From an uncultured Collinsella sp. (GTDB lineage Bacteria; Actinomycetota; Coriobacteriia; Coriobacteriales; Coriobacteriaceae), in NCBI GenBank assembly GCA_900541285.1, contig UQJA01000014.1:1-25496 (forward strand): a stretch of DNA of 25,496 nt, in the 5' to 3' direction. Position numbers and translations under genes: made by a program. Below the pieces are notes generated by a model, which saw nothing but the letters and a program-made list of their open reading frames with translations, ran no database searches and was not told the origin of the DNA. Position 1 is the first letter of the stretch; every line of letters begins with the position of its first letter. This document shows, piece after piece, positions 6,734 through 12,742 of this stretch.

Positions 6734-8683
6734 CTAGAGCTCGCAGGCGATCTTGTAGCCGTCGCCAATAGCGTCGCGAATGTTGCCACACTTGTTGGCA
6801 TCGCCCAGCACGTGGGTGGCAACACCGGCTGCAGCCAGGTCGTCGGCCAGCTTGGTATTGGGACGATAGCCCATGGCAAGCACCAGCGTATCGGCACCGG
6901 TGATGGTGTGGACCTCACCGTCCTTCTCGTAGCTGATAGTGTCCTCGGTGATCTCGGTCACCTTGGCCTCGGTCAGCACGTGGACGCCCTTGGAGAGCAT
7001 GCGCGTGATGAGCACCGCGCGACCGGCACCACCCTCGTTAGCGGCGAGCGTCTTGGTCATCTCGATGACGGTGACGTCGCGGTTGGCCGGCGACAGGTCG
7101 TTGACCAGCGGGGCCAGGTAATCGGCCGTCTCGCAGCCGACGGTGCCGCCGCCCACGATGACGATCTTCTTGCCCGGGAAAGCCTTGCCGCCCAGCAGGT
7201 CGTCAGCCGTCATAACCTGCTTAAAGCCCTGCATGAAGGCCGGAGCGATGGGCTCGGCGCCATAAGCCAGGACGACCTCGTAGCCCGCGTAGTCACGCTG
7301 AATGTCCTCGGCCGAAAGCTCGGTACCAAAGACGCACTTCACGCCCGCCTCAGCAAGACGGCGATACTGGTACTTGATCACGCGGGTGAGTTCCTGCTTT
7401 GCCGGCGGAACGGCCGCGATGCGCATCTCGCCGCCCGGTTCGTCCTGCTTATCCACGAGCACCACGTTGTGGCCGCGCTTGGCGGCAATGTAGGCTGCCT
7501 CCATGCCCGCAGGACCAGCGCCCACAACGAGCACGTTCTTGGCCTCGGCGGCAGGCTCGTAGCCAGCCTCGTCGCGCTCCACGTCCGGGTTAACGGTGCA
7601 GGAGATGCGCTTGCCGAACATAATGCCGTTCAGGCAGCGCAGGCAGCCAATGCAGGGGCGGATGTCGTCAGCGTTGCCGGCAGCGGCCTTGTTGCAGAAC
7701 TCGGCATCGCACAGATTGGCGCGGCCCATCATGCAGATGTCGGCAGCGCCGTCCTCGATCAGCTCCTCGGCGATCCAGGCCTCGTTGATGCGGCCGACCG
7801 TGGCAACGGGAATGTTCACGTGCTTCTTAATCTCACGCGAGCAAGCGGCGTGCGAGGCCTGCTGGGTACCGGCGGCGGGAATCGCAGAGCCGCGCTTGAT
7901 GGTGGTGCCACCCGACACATGAATCATGTCGACGCCGGCCTTCTCCAGGCGACGCGAGACATAGATCATGTCGTTGAGGGTCAGGCCGCCATCGGTGTAC
8001 TCGTCGCCCGAGATACGGACGTCGATGATAAAGTCCTTGCCGCAGCGCTCGCGAATCTCGGCGATGACCTCGAGCAAGAAGCGCATGCGGGCATCGAGCG
8101 AGCCGCCGTACTCATCGGTGCGCTTGTTATAGAGCGGGGTCAAAAAGCCGCCGAGCATACCGTGGGCGTGCGCCGCATGGACCTCGACGCCATCGACGCC
8201 AGCCTTCTGCATACGAACGGCAGCGTCGCCAAACTGATGCGTGAGCTCGTGGATCTCATCGACCGTGATGGGACGCGGTGCCTCGCGGGCGTAAGACGGG
8301 CCCACAAAGGACGGAGCGATCAGGCGCGGCGTACCCGGAATGTTAAAGGCCATATAGGCGGGGTGGAAGAGCTGCGGCATGATCTTGCAGCCATACTCGT
8401 GGACGGCCGCGGCGAGTTTTTCCCAGCCAGGGATAAACGTGTCGTCGTAGCAGCACATGTCACCCGGCAGATAGGTATAGGTAGGCTCGACCGTCACGAC
8501 CTCGGTGATGATGAGGCCCACGCCGCCCTTGGCGCGGGCACGGTAATGATCGACCAAGTCGTCGGTAACATAGCCATGATCGGCCAGGTTGGTGGACACC
8601 GGCGGCATAAAGACGCGGTTCTTGACCTCGGTCGTACCGACCTTGATCGGGCTAAAGAGCATCGGATAGGCGGAAGACTCCAT
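6734..8683 (-). CDS. OYE-family NADH:flavin oxidoreductase with Fe-S cluster and FAD/NAD domains
   Basis: The start was placed at the ATG at 8683 (MESSAYPMLF), with AAAGGA 7 nt upstream; this gives 649 aa, matching the 2,4-dienoyl-CoA reductase/BaiCD-BaiH/trimethylamine-dehydrogenase class. Residues 10-330 are the FMN-binding barrel (FSPIKVGTTEVKNRVFMPP, KRTDEYGGSLDARMRF). Cys344, Cys347, Cys350 and Cys362 (CIGCLRC...SC) bind a 4Fe-4S cluster. Residues 383-640 hold the FAD fold (VLVVGAGPAGMEAA) and a nested NAD fold (IVIVGGGTVGCETA). Such soluble enzymes reduce activated C=C bonds of enoyl-CoA, bile-acid, steroid, cinnamate or tetrapyrrole substrates. The substrate cannot be named here. The active-site segment reads EVHAAHAHGMLGGFL, apparently one residue longer than the common H-x-A-H-G-Y-L form. 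A GntR/FCD gene follows downstream. Confidence 0.93.
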   Translation of the reverse strand: MESSAYPMLFSPIKVGTTEVKNRVFMPPVSTNLADHGYVTDDLVDHYRARAKGGVGLIITEVVTVEPTYTYLPGDMCCYDDTFIPGWEKLAAAVHEYGCKIMPQLFHPAYMAFNIPGTPRLIAPSFVGPSYAREAPRPITVDEIHELTHQFGDAAVRMQKAGVDGVEVHAAHAHGMLGGFLTPLYNKRTDEYGGSLDARMRFLLEVIAEIRERCGKDFIIDVRISGDEYTDGGLTLNDMIYVSRRLEKAGVDMIHVSGGTTIKRGSAIPAAGTQQASHAACSREIKKHVNIPVATVGRINEAWIAEELIEDGAADICMMGRANLCDAEFCNKAAAGNADDIRPCIGCLRCLNGIMFGKRISCTVNPDVERDEAGYEPAAEAKNVLVVGAGPAGMEAAYIAAKRGHNVVLVDKQDEPGGEMRIAAVPPAKQELTRVIKYQYRRLAEAGVKCVFGTELSAEDIQRDYAGYEVVLAYGAEPIAPAFMQGFKQVMTADDLLGGKAFPGKKIVIVGGGTVGCETADYLAPLVNDLSPANRDVTVIEMTKTLAANEGGAGRAVLITRMLSKGVHVLTEAKVTEITEDTISYEKDGEVHTITGADTLVLAMGYRPNTKLADDLAAAGVATHVLGDANKCGNIRDAIGDGYKIACEL

Positions 8684-8712
8684 ACAGGGTTCCTTTCGTT
8701 TGAGCCGCTCGG

Positions 8713-8751
8713 CGGCAGTTGTTGACGTACCTATTGTATCAGCAACTGCCG
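8713..8751 (-). promoter_or_regulatory. Palindrome around the candidate OYE-gene promoter
   Basis: A perfect 9-bp inverted repeat, CGGCAGTTG at 8713-8721 and CAACTGCCG at 8743-8751, flanks a 21-bp spacer. On the minus strand the spacer holds a TACAAT -10-like box. A TTGACT hexamer lies further upstream near 8760, with a 20-bp gap that is longer than ideal. The layout suits a dimeric repressor site over the promoter. The nearby GntR/FCD protein is the candidate ligand (inference). Confidence 0.4.
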
Positions 8752-8785
8752 TATCCGTAGTCAAACATGCCCAAACGCCGGTCGG

Positions 8786-8986
8786 CTAATGAATACCGCG
8801 GCTCAAGTCTTCGGCGATTTTGTCCACACCCTTAAGCGCAGCGCAAGTCTTTTTGTTGGAGCAATGCCCCGTGCAAACGCCACCCTGAGCGCAATCGGCG
8901 CAGGTGCCCTTGCGGTAGATGCGCACGCATACCGCGACAAACGCAATACCGATAACAGCCAGTACAACAATATCGATAGGTGCCAT
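8786..8986 (-). CDS. FeoB-associated Cys-rich membrane protein
   Basis: This is a 66-aa protein. Residues 4-23 are one hydrophobic membrane span (IDIVVLAVIGIAFVAVCVRI). A short Cys-rich segment follows, with cysteines spaced as C-x2-C-x5-C-x3-C-x5-C (CADCAQGGVCTGHCSNKKTC), then a short charged tail. The architecture matches the small FeoB-associated Cys-rich family, which is usually encoded beside feoB and is thought to support ferrous-iron uptake, perhaps by binding iron (exact role not established). AGAGGAGG precedes the ATG by about 6 nt. It lies about 175 bp downstream of feoB, beyond a terminator, so it depends on read-through or its own promoter. Confidence 0.85.
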   Translation of the reverse strand: MAPIDIVVLAVIGIAFVAVCVRIYRKGTCADCAQGGVCTGHCSNKKTCAALKGVDKIAEDLSRGIH

Positions 8987-9036
8987 AGCAAGCCTCCTCT
9001 AGTTAACCACCACTTACTTTACCCCATTCTCCACCT

Positions 9037-9063
9037 ACCAAAAAGGGACAGGTTTGTTTTGGT
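9037..9063. repeat. REP-like GGGACAG repeat (copy C)
   Basis: ACCAAAA at 9037-9043 and TTTTGGT at 9057-9063 enclose AGGGACAGG. The word GGGACAG matches the intergenic repeats near 1575 and 6670. It lies between the feoB terminator and the Cys-rich protein gene. Confidence 0.45.
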
Positions 9064-9099
9064 CGGTTTTATCTGCGGAAACGCCACATCTCTCCCACC

Positions 9100-9132
9100 A
9101 AAAAGCCCGAGTGTCGCTGGGACACCCGGGCT
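9100..9132 (-). terminator. Rho-independent terminator of the feo operon
   Basis: A 12-bp stem AGCCCGAGTGTC / GACACCCGGGCT (one G-U pair, 9104-9115 and 9121-9132) with a 5-nt loop is followed on the minus strand by a T run (TTTTTGG, from 9104 downwards). It lies about 30 nt after the feoB stop. Confidence 0.88.
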
Positions 9133-9161
9133 CGTGGAAAGGGGTTAATCCTTATTCGGAC

Positions 9162-11489
9162 TTAAGCGGAAACTGCGGCGGAAGCAGTGTTGGTCTCGTC
9201 CTCATCGGTCCATGCATGCTTGGGCATGGGACGGAAAATCTGGAAGAGCATCGCAACCAGCAGCACAATGGCCACAACCGTCCAGATACCAAACTGCCCA
9301 AGGACAAGCAGGTTGTAGAACTGGTTGATGAACAGGCCGATCACCCAAGCGAAGGCGCACTCGTAGCCGATGGCAATCGCGGTCCACTTGCCAGAGTCCA
9401 TCTGGTTGCGGATGGTGCCAATGGCGGCAAAGCACGGAGCGCACAGCAGGTTGAAGGCGCCGAAGGCAACGCAAGCGCCCATGGTGGGGAACATGCCGGC
9501 AAACGCGGTCCACAGGCTCGGGTCGGTCTCGCCCGCGTCGGCGACGGACAGCAGCGAGCCGGCGGTGGCGACGACGTTCTCCTTGGCGACGAGGCCAGAG
9601 ACGGTCAGTGCGGTTGCCTGCCAGGTGCTAAAGCCGAGCGGGGCGAAGATCCAAGCGACCAGGTTGCCCAGCATGGCGAGCACGGAGTAGTCCATGAACT
9701 CCTCGGGGATGCCGTCCATCGCAGGCAGGAAGCCAAAGGAACCGTTGTAGCTACCAAAGTTGGACAGGAACCAAACCACGACAGTGGACGCGAAGATGAC
9801 CGTGCCGGCCTTCTTGATAAAGGCCCAGCAGCGCTCCCACACGTGCAGCGCCCAAGAGCGGATCGCCGGGAAGTGGTAGGCGGGAAGCTCCATAACGAAC
9901 GGCGTCGGGCGACCGGCGAAGAGCTTGGTCTTCTTGAGCATGAGGCCCGAGGCGATGACGGCAAAGACGCCCAGGAAGTAGAAGAGCGGGCTGATCCACG
10001 CGGCGGTGGTGGAAGAGTCGCCGATGATGGAGCCCATGAGCAGGGCGATGATCGGCAGCTTGGCGCCACAGGGAATGAACGTGGTGGTCATGACCGTCAT
10101 GCGGCGGTCCTTCTCGTTCTCGATGGTCTTGGTGGCCATGACGCCGGGGACGCCGCAGCCCGAAGACACGAGCATGGGGATGAACGACTTACCGGACAGG
10201 CCAAAGCGGCGGAACACGCGGTCCATGATGAAGGCGACGCGGGCCATATAGCCGCAGTCTTCCAGGAAGGACAGCATAACGAACAGCAGGAACATCTGCG
10301 GCACAAAGCCGAAAATGGCGCCCAGGCCGCCGACGATACCGTCGCAGACCAGCGAATCGACCAGGCCACCGTCCTCGGTGCCACCCGCCACAAGTGCGTC
10401 GTGGACCATGGTGGTGATACCCGGGACATAGGGGCCGTACTGTGCCGGGTCGACCGAGTCGGCATTGTCGCCCGCAGCCTCGACGGCCGCGTCGTAGGCG
10501 TCGCGGCCCTGACCGAGCACATACCAGCCGTCGGTGCCGAAGAGCTGGTCGTTGGTGAAGTCGGTCACCGTGCCGCCCAAGGTAGAAACGGCGATGTAGT
10601 ACACGCAGAACATGATGACGACAAAGATCGGCAGGCCCAGAATACGGTTGGTAACCACGCGGTCGATCTTCTCGGAGGTGCTCATCTTGGCCGGGGCCTT
10701 GGTGAGGCACTCGTCGATGATGTGCGCGATCACGCCGTAGCGCTCACCGGTGATGATGGACTCGGCGTCGTCATCGCAATCCTGCTCGCACTGGGCGACC
10801 AGCTGCTCTACGCGAGCAGCCTTCTCCTTAGTGAGGTTGATGAGCTTGCAGGCGTCCGCGTCGCGCTCAAACAGCTTGACAGCGTAGTAGCGGCGCTTGT
10901 TGGCGGGAACGCTCGCCGGAAGGTTGTTCTCGATGTGGTCCAGAACGTCCTCGATGGAGGAGTCGAACTTGTGCTCCGGCACCTGGCCCTTGGAAGCGGC
11001 GGACTTCTTAACCTGCTCGAACAGCTCCTTGATACCCTTGTTCTTAAGAGCCGAGATCATCATGACCGGGCAGCCGAGCTTCTTGGAAAGCTTGTCAATG
11101 TCGATCTTGTCGCCATTCTTCTCGACCAAGTCGGCCATGTTGAGGGCAACGACCACGGGCAGGCCGGTCTCGATAACCTGAAGCGCCAGGTACAGGTTGC
11201 GCTCGAGGTTGGTGGCATCGACGACTTGGACGACAACGTCGGGCTCGCCGCTCATGAGGTAATCGCGCGAGCATTGCTCCTCGGGGCTGTAGGGGGAAAG
11301 CGAGTAGATGCCAGGGAGGTCCGTAATGGTAACGTTCTTGTCGCTTAGGAGCTTGGCTTCCTTTTTCTCAACCGTGACGCCGGGCCAGTTGCCAACGTAG
11401 CCGTTGGCGCCGGTGATCAGGTTGAAAAGCGTGGTCTTGCCGCAGTTGGGGTTACCCGCCAGCGCGACATGGATCTGAGAATCCGCCAT
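9162..11489 (-). CDS. feoB: Ferrous iron transporter FeoB
   Basis: This 775-aa membrane protein has the normal length and order. The N-terminal G domain shows G1 GNPNCGKTT (12-20), G3 DLPG (57-60) and G4 NMAD (117-120). A helical GDI region follows to about residue 270. The C-terminal membrane domain contains the two Gate repeats (LEDCGYMARVAFIMDRVFRRFGLSGKS; IPCGAKLPI) and about ten membrane helices. It imports Fe2+ under anaerobic conditions, driven or gated by GTP hydrolysis. Residues about 310-365 form an Asp/Gly/Ala-rich loop (DGWYVLGQGRDAYDAAVEAA and onward) between early membrane helices, probably external. Two feoA genes lie upstream and a terminator downstream. The 123-bp gap to the nearer feoA contains a possible metal-regulator palindrome. 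Confidence 0.98.
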   Translation of the reverse strand: MADSQIHVALAGNPNCGKTTLFNLITGANGYVGNWPGVTVEKKEAKLLSDKNVTITDLPGIYSLSPYSPEEQCSRDYLMSGEPDVVVQVVDATNLERNLYLALQVIETGLPVVVALNMADLVEKNGDKIDIDKLSKKLGCPVMMISALKNKGIKELFEQVKKSAASKGQVPEHKFDSSIEDVLDHIENNLPASVPANKRRYYAVKLFERDADACKLINLTKEKAARVEQLVAQCEQDCDDDAESIITGERYGVIAHIIDECLTKAPAKMSTSEKIDRVVTNRILGLPIFVVIMFCVYYIAVSTLGGTVTDFTNDQLFGTDGWYVLGQGRDAYDAAVEAAGDNADSVDPAQYGPYVPGITTMVHDALVAGGTEDGGLVDSLVCDGIVGGLGAIFGFVPQMFLLFVMLSFLEDCGYMARVAFIMDRVFRRFGLSGKSFIPMLVSSGCGVPGVMATKTIENEKDRRMTVMTTTFIPCGAKLPIIALLMGSIIGDSSTTAAWISPLFYFLGVFAVIASGLMLKKTKLFAGRPTPFVMELPAYHFPAIRSWALHVWERCWAFIKKAGTVIFASTVVVWFLSNFGSYNGSFGFLPAMDGIPEEFMDYSVLAMLGNLVAWIFAPLGFSTWQATALTVSGLVAKENVVATAGSLLSVADAGETDPSLWTAFAGMFPTMGACVAFGAFNLLCAPCFAAIGTIRNQMDSGKWTAIAIGYECAFAWVIGLFINQFYNLLVLGQFGIWTVVAIVLLVAMLFQIFRPMPKHAWTDEDETNTASAAVSA

Positions 11490-11564
11490 TCAATCCTTCT
11501 TCCTTGTGTGCCTGCGCTGCTTTCTCCGCGCAGGCTGGATAATGTGCTTCAAAGATGCTGCATT

Positions 11565-11584
11565 AAGTTAGAAAAACCTAACTT
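11565..11584 (-). promoter_or_regulatory. Candidate iron/metal-regulator box between feoA and feoB
   Basis: AAGTTAG at 11565-11571 and its complement CTAACTT at 11578-11584 are separated by 6 bp. The form resembles DtxR/IdeR boxes (TTAGGTTAG-type half sites). It lies about 75 nt upstream of feoB inside the operon, so it may mark an internal, iron-controlled feoB promoter. Seen: the palindrome. Inferred: the regulator. Confidence 0.45.
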
Positions 11585-11612
11585 TATCTGCAGAAATATG
11601 CGCCGCGAGTCC

Positions 11613-11834
11613 TTACTGGACCTCGACGACGGCGGCCTCCTCCTTGCGGATGGAAAGCTCGTAGCCGCGCACGTTGATCTCGACCGGATCACCGAGCGGT
11701 GCAACCTTCACGACCTTGAACGAAGTGCCCTTGATGAGCCCCAGGTCCATAAGGTGGCGGCGAAGCGCACCCTCGCCGTGAAGCTTGACGATGGTGGAGC
11801 TCTCGCCCACCTTAACGTCACCCAACGTCTTCAT
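11613..11834 (-). CDS. feoA: FeoA domain protein (second of two)
   Basis: This is a 73-aa SH3-like FeoA protein (MKTLGDVKVGESSTIVKL, then GALRRHLMDLGLIKGTSFKVV, ending in GYELSIRKEEAAVVEV). The signature region R-x-H-L-x-D-L-G-L-I-x-G is intact. FeoA is a small cytoplasmic partner thought to modulate FeoB. A GGGGGACAAG ribosome site precedes the ATG. It lies 40 bp after the first feoA and 123 bp before feoB in the same orientation. Confidence 0.95.
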   Translation of the reverse strand: MKTLGDVKVGESSTIVKLHGEGALRRHLMDLGLIKGTSFKVVKVAPLGDPVEINVRGYELSIRKEEAAVVEVQ

Positions 11835-11874
11835 TTACTTGTCCCCCTTTCAGTGCGTACAGAAATACCGTCGA

Positions 11875-12117
11875 CTAACCGACGGTCATGATGTGCATGG
11901 CAACCTTGGAATCGATACCAAAGCGTGCGCCCAGCACAGTGACGATGATATTGGCGCCACTCGAGCTCACCACGTGGATTTCGTTGCCCTCGACAAAGCC
12001 GAGGTCCTTGAGGTGGTGCTTCATATCCTCATTGCCCTTTACACGAGACACGCGCACGGTTTCGCCCGCTTTTACCATCGAAAGCGGCATTGCCGGCATC
12101 TGCGGTCCGCAAGACAT
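11875..12117 (-). CDS. feoA: FeoA domain protein (first of two)
   Basis: This is an 80-aa FeoA-type protein, the first gene of the feo operon. It shows the pattern MVKAGETVRVSRVKGNEDMK followed by HHLKDLGFVEGNEIHVV, and ends with GARFGIDSKVAMHIMTV. AGGAG is placed about 6 nt before the ATG. Compared with the second copy it has a 14-residue N-terminal extension containing one Cys (MSCGPQMPAMPLSM). The two copies are clearly diverged, so this is not a recent duplication. Tandem feoA genes in front of feoB are common in anaerobes, and the two proteins may not be interchangeable. Confidence 0.94.
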   Translation of the reverse strand: MSCGPQMPAMPLSMVKAGETVRVSRVKGNEDMKHHLKDLGFVEGNEIHVVSSSGANIIVTVLGARFGIDSKVAMHIMTVG

Positions 12118-12159
12118 GAGTGGCTCCTAACGTCAGTTCGTCCTCAACATCGACGCGGT

Positions 12160-12213
12160 AAAAGTTAACCACGCCTATGTTCGCTTTAGTAAACTAACAC
12201 GTGGTTAACTTTT
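12160..12213 (-). promoter_or_regulatory. Long palindrome upstream of the feo operon (candidate operator)
   Basis: A perfect 14-bp inverted repeat, AAAAGTTAACCACG at 12160-12173 and its complement at 12200-12213, is separated by 26 bp. It lies 42 bp upstream of the first feoA start and spans the expected promoter region. Its GTTAACC half site resembles the TTAG/GTTAACC words of DtxR-type metal regulators. It could also form a stem in RNA or cruciform DNA. Which regulator binds is inference. Confidence 0.5.
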
Positions 12214-12262
12214 TGGAAAGGGTCCCCATTCAGATTTCGGAAAAGTTTCCTATACGAAACAA

Positions 12263-12295
12263 AGGCACCGCAAAGACCGTCTCTTTGCAGTGCCT
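12263..12295 (-). terminator. Rho-independent terminator after the HPr-like gene
   Basis: Arms AGGCACCGCAAAGA (12263-12276) and TCTTTGCAGTGCCT (12282-12295) pair over 13 of 14 positions with a 5-nt loop. On the minus strand the stem is followed by TTGTTTCG. It lies 55 nt after the HPr-like stop and ahead of the feo promoter region. Confidence 0.75.
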
Positions 12296-12312
12296 ATTGA
12301 TACCAATTTATG

Positions 12313-12346
12313 CAACAGAGGGGACTGCCCCTTTGTCACATTGTTG
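12313..12346. repeat. REP-like element related to the GGGACAG family (copy D, variant)
   Basis: CAACA (12313-12317) and TGTTG (12342-12346) enclose AGGGG / CCCCT (12319-12323 and 12328-12332) around ACTG. It shares the AGGGGAC core and TTTGTCAC-type flank but has CTG instead of CAG, so it is a weaker member of the family. It sits between the HPr-like stop and its terminator. Confidence 0.4.
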
Positions 12347-12349
12347 AGG

Positions 12350-12598
12350 TTAAAGCGAGAGGTTCCTGATCGACGTGACGCAGGAGGCCTCATCCACGCC
12401 CGAAACGCGGAACACGACGTCTTCGCCACATTCGCCGCAGAGTGCCATGAGCCCTATAACGTCGCGGCCATCCGTGTGGCGATCGCCGATACTGACTGAC
12501 ACGTCGCTACGATGCTTGGCAATGATGTCATAGAGCAGCGCAACCGGGCGGGCATGTAATCCCAACGGATCTTTAATCGTCTTTGTAAACTCGACCAT
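12350..12598 (-). CDS. HPr-like phosphocarrier protein with Asp46
   Basis: The start was set at the ATG at 12598 (MVEFTKTIKD), directly behind GGGAGGGG; this gives 82 aa, close to the usual 85-89. The phosphorylation site His15 with Arg17 is intact in PLGLHARPVA, so transfer of phosphate from Enzyme I in a PTS is plausible. The segment that in regulatory HPr reads SIMGVMSL here reads DVIGLMAL. Residue 46, the Ser phosphorylated by HPr kinase in Gram-positive bacteria, is therefore Asp. Three cysteines (54, 57, 73) are unusual for HPr. The gene is monocistronic between the aspS terminator and its own terminator, with no Enzyme I gene beside it. It could be the main HPr or a specialised paralogue. 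Confidence 0.85.
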   Translation of the reverse strand: MVEFTKTIKDPLGLHARPVALLYDIIAKHRSDVSVSIGDRHTDGRDVIGLMALCGECGEDVVFRVSGVDEASCVTSIRNLSL

Positions 12599-12683
12599 GT
12601 CCCCTCCCGCGGCATCGCACATTCGGCCGGCAAAACCCAGCCACGTGGTAGCTATTGTACGTTACCGGCGCACCCCCGTTCCG

Positions 12684-12719
12684 AAAAAAACGAGGGAAGG
12701 CACACGTCCTTCCCTCGTT
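12684..12719 (-). terminator. Rho-independent terminator of aspS
   Basis: A perfect 12-bp stem AACGAGGGAAGG / CCTTCCCTCGTT (12689-12700 and 12708-12719) with a 7-nt loop is followed on the minus strand by seven T (12690-12684). It lies about 23 nt after the aspS stop. This is the strongest terminator in the window. Confidence 0.95.
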
Positions 12720-12742
12720 ACAGGCAATATGTAGTCGCTCGC

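Noticed and set aside
9054..11348. Very long plus-strand open frame (764 codons) opposite feoB
   Set aside because: It is the antisense of an unmistakable feoB; its product is His/Gly/Val/Asp-rich mirror sequence without domains or a ribosome site. The same applies to the long plus-strand frames opposite glnA, the OYE gene, aspS, larA, ppc and hisS.
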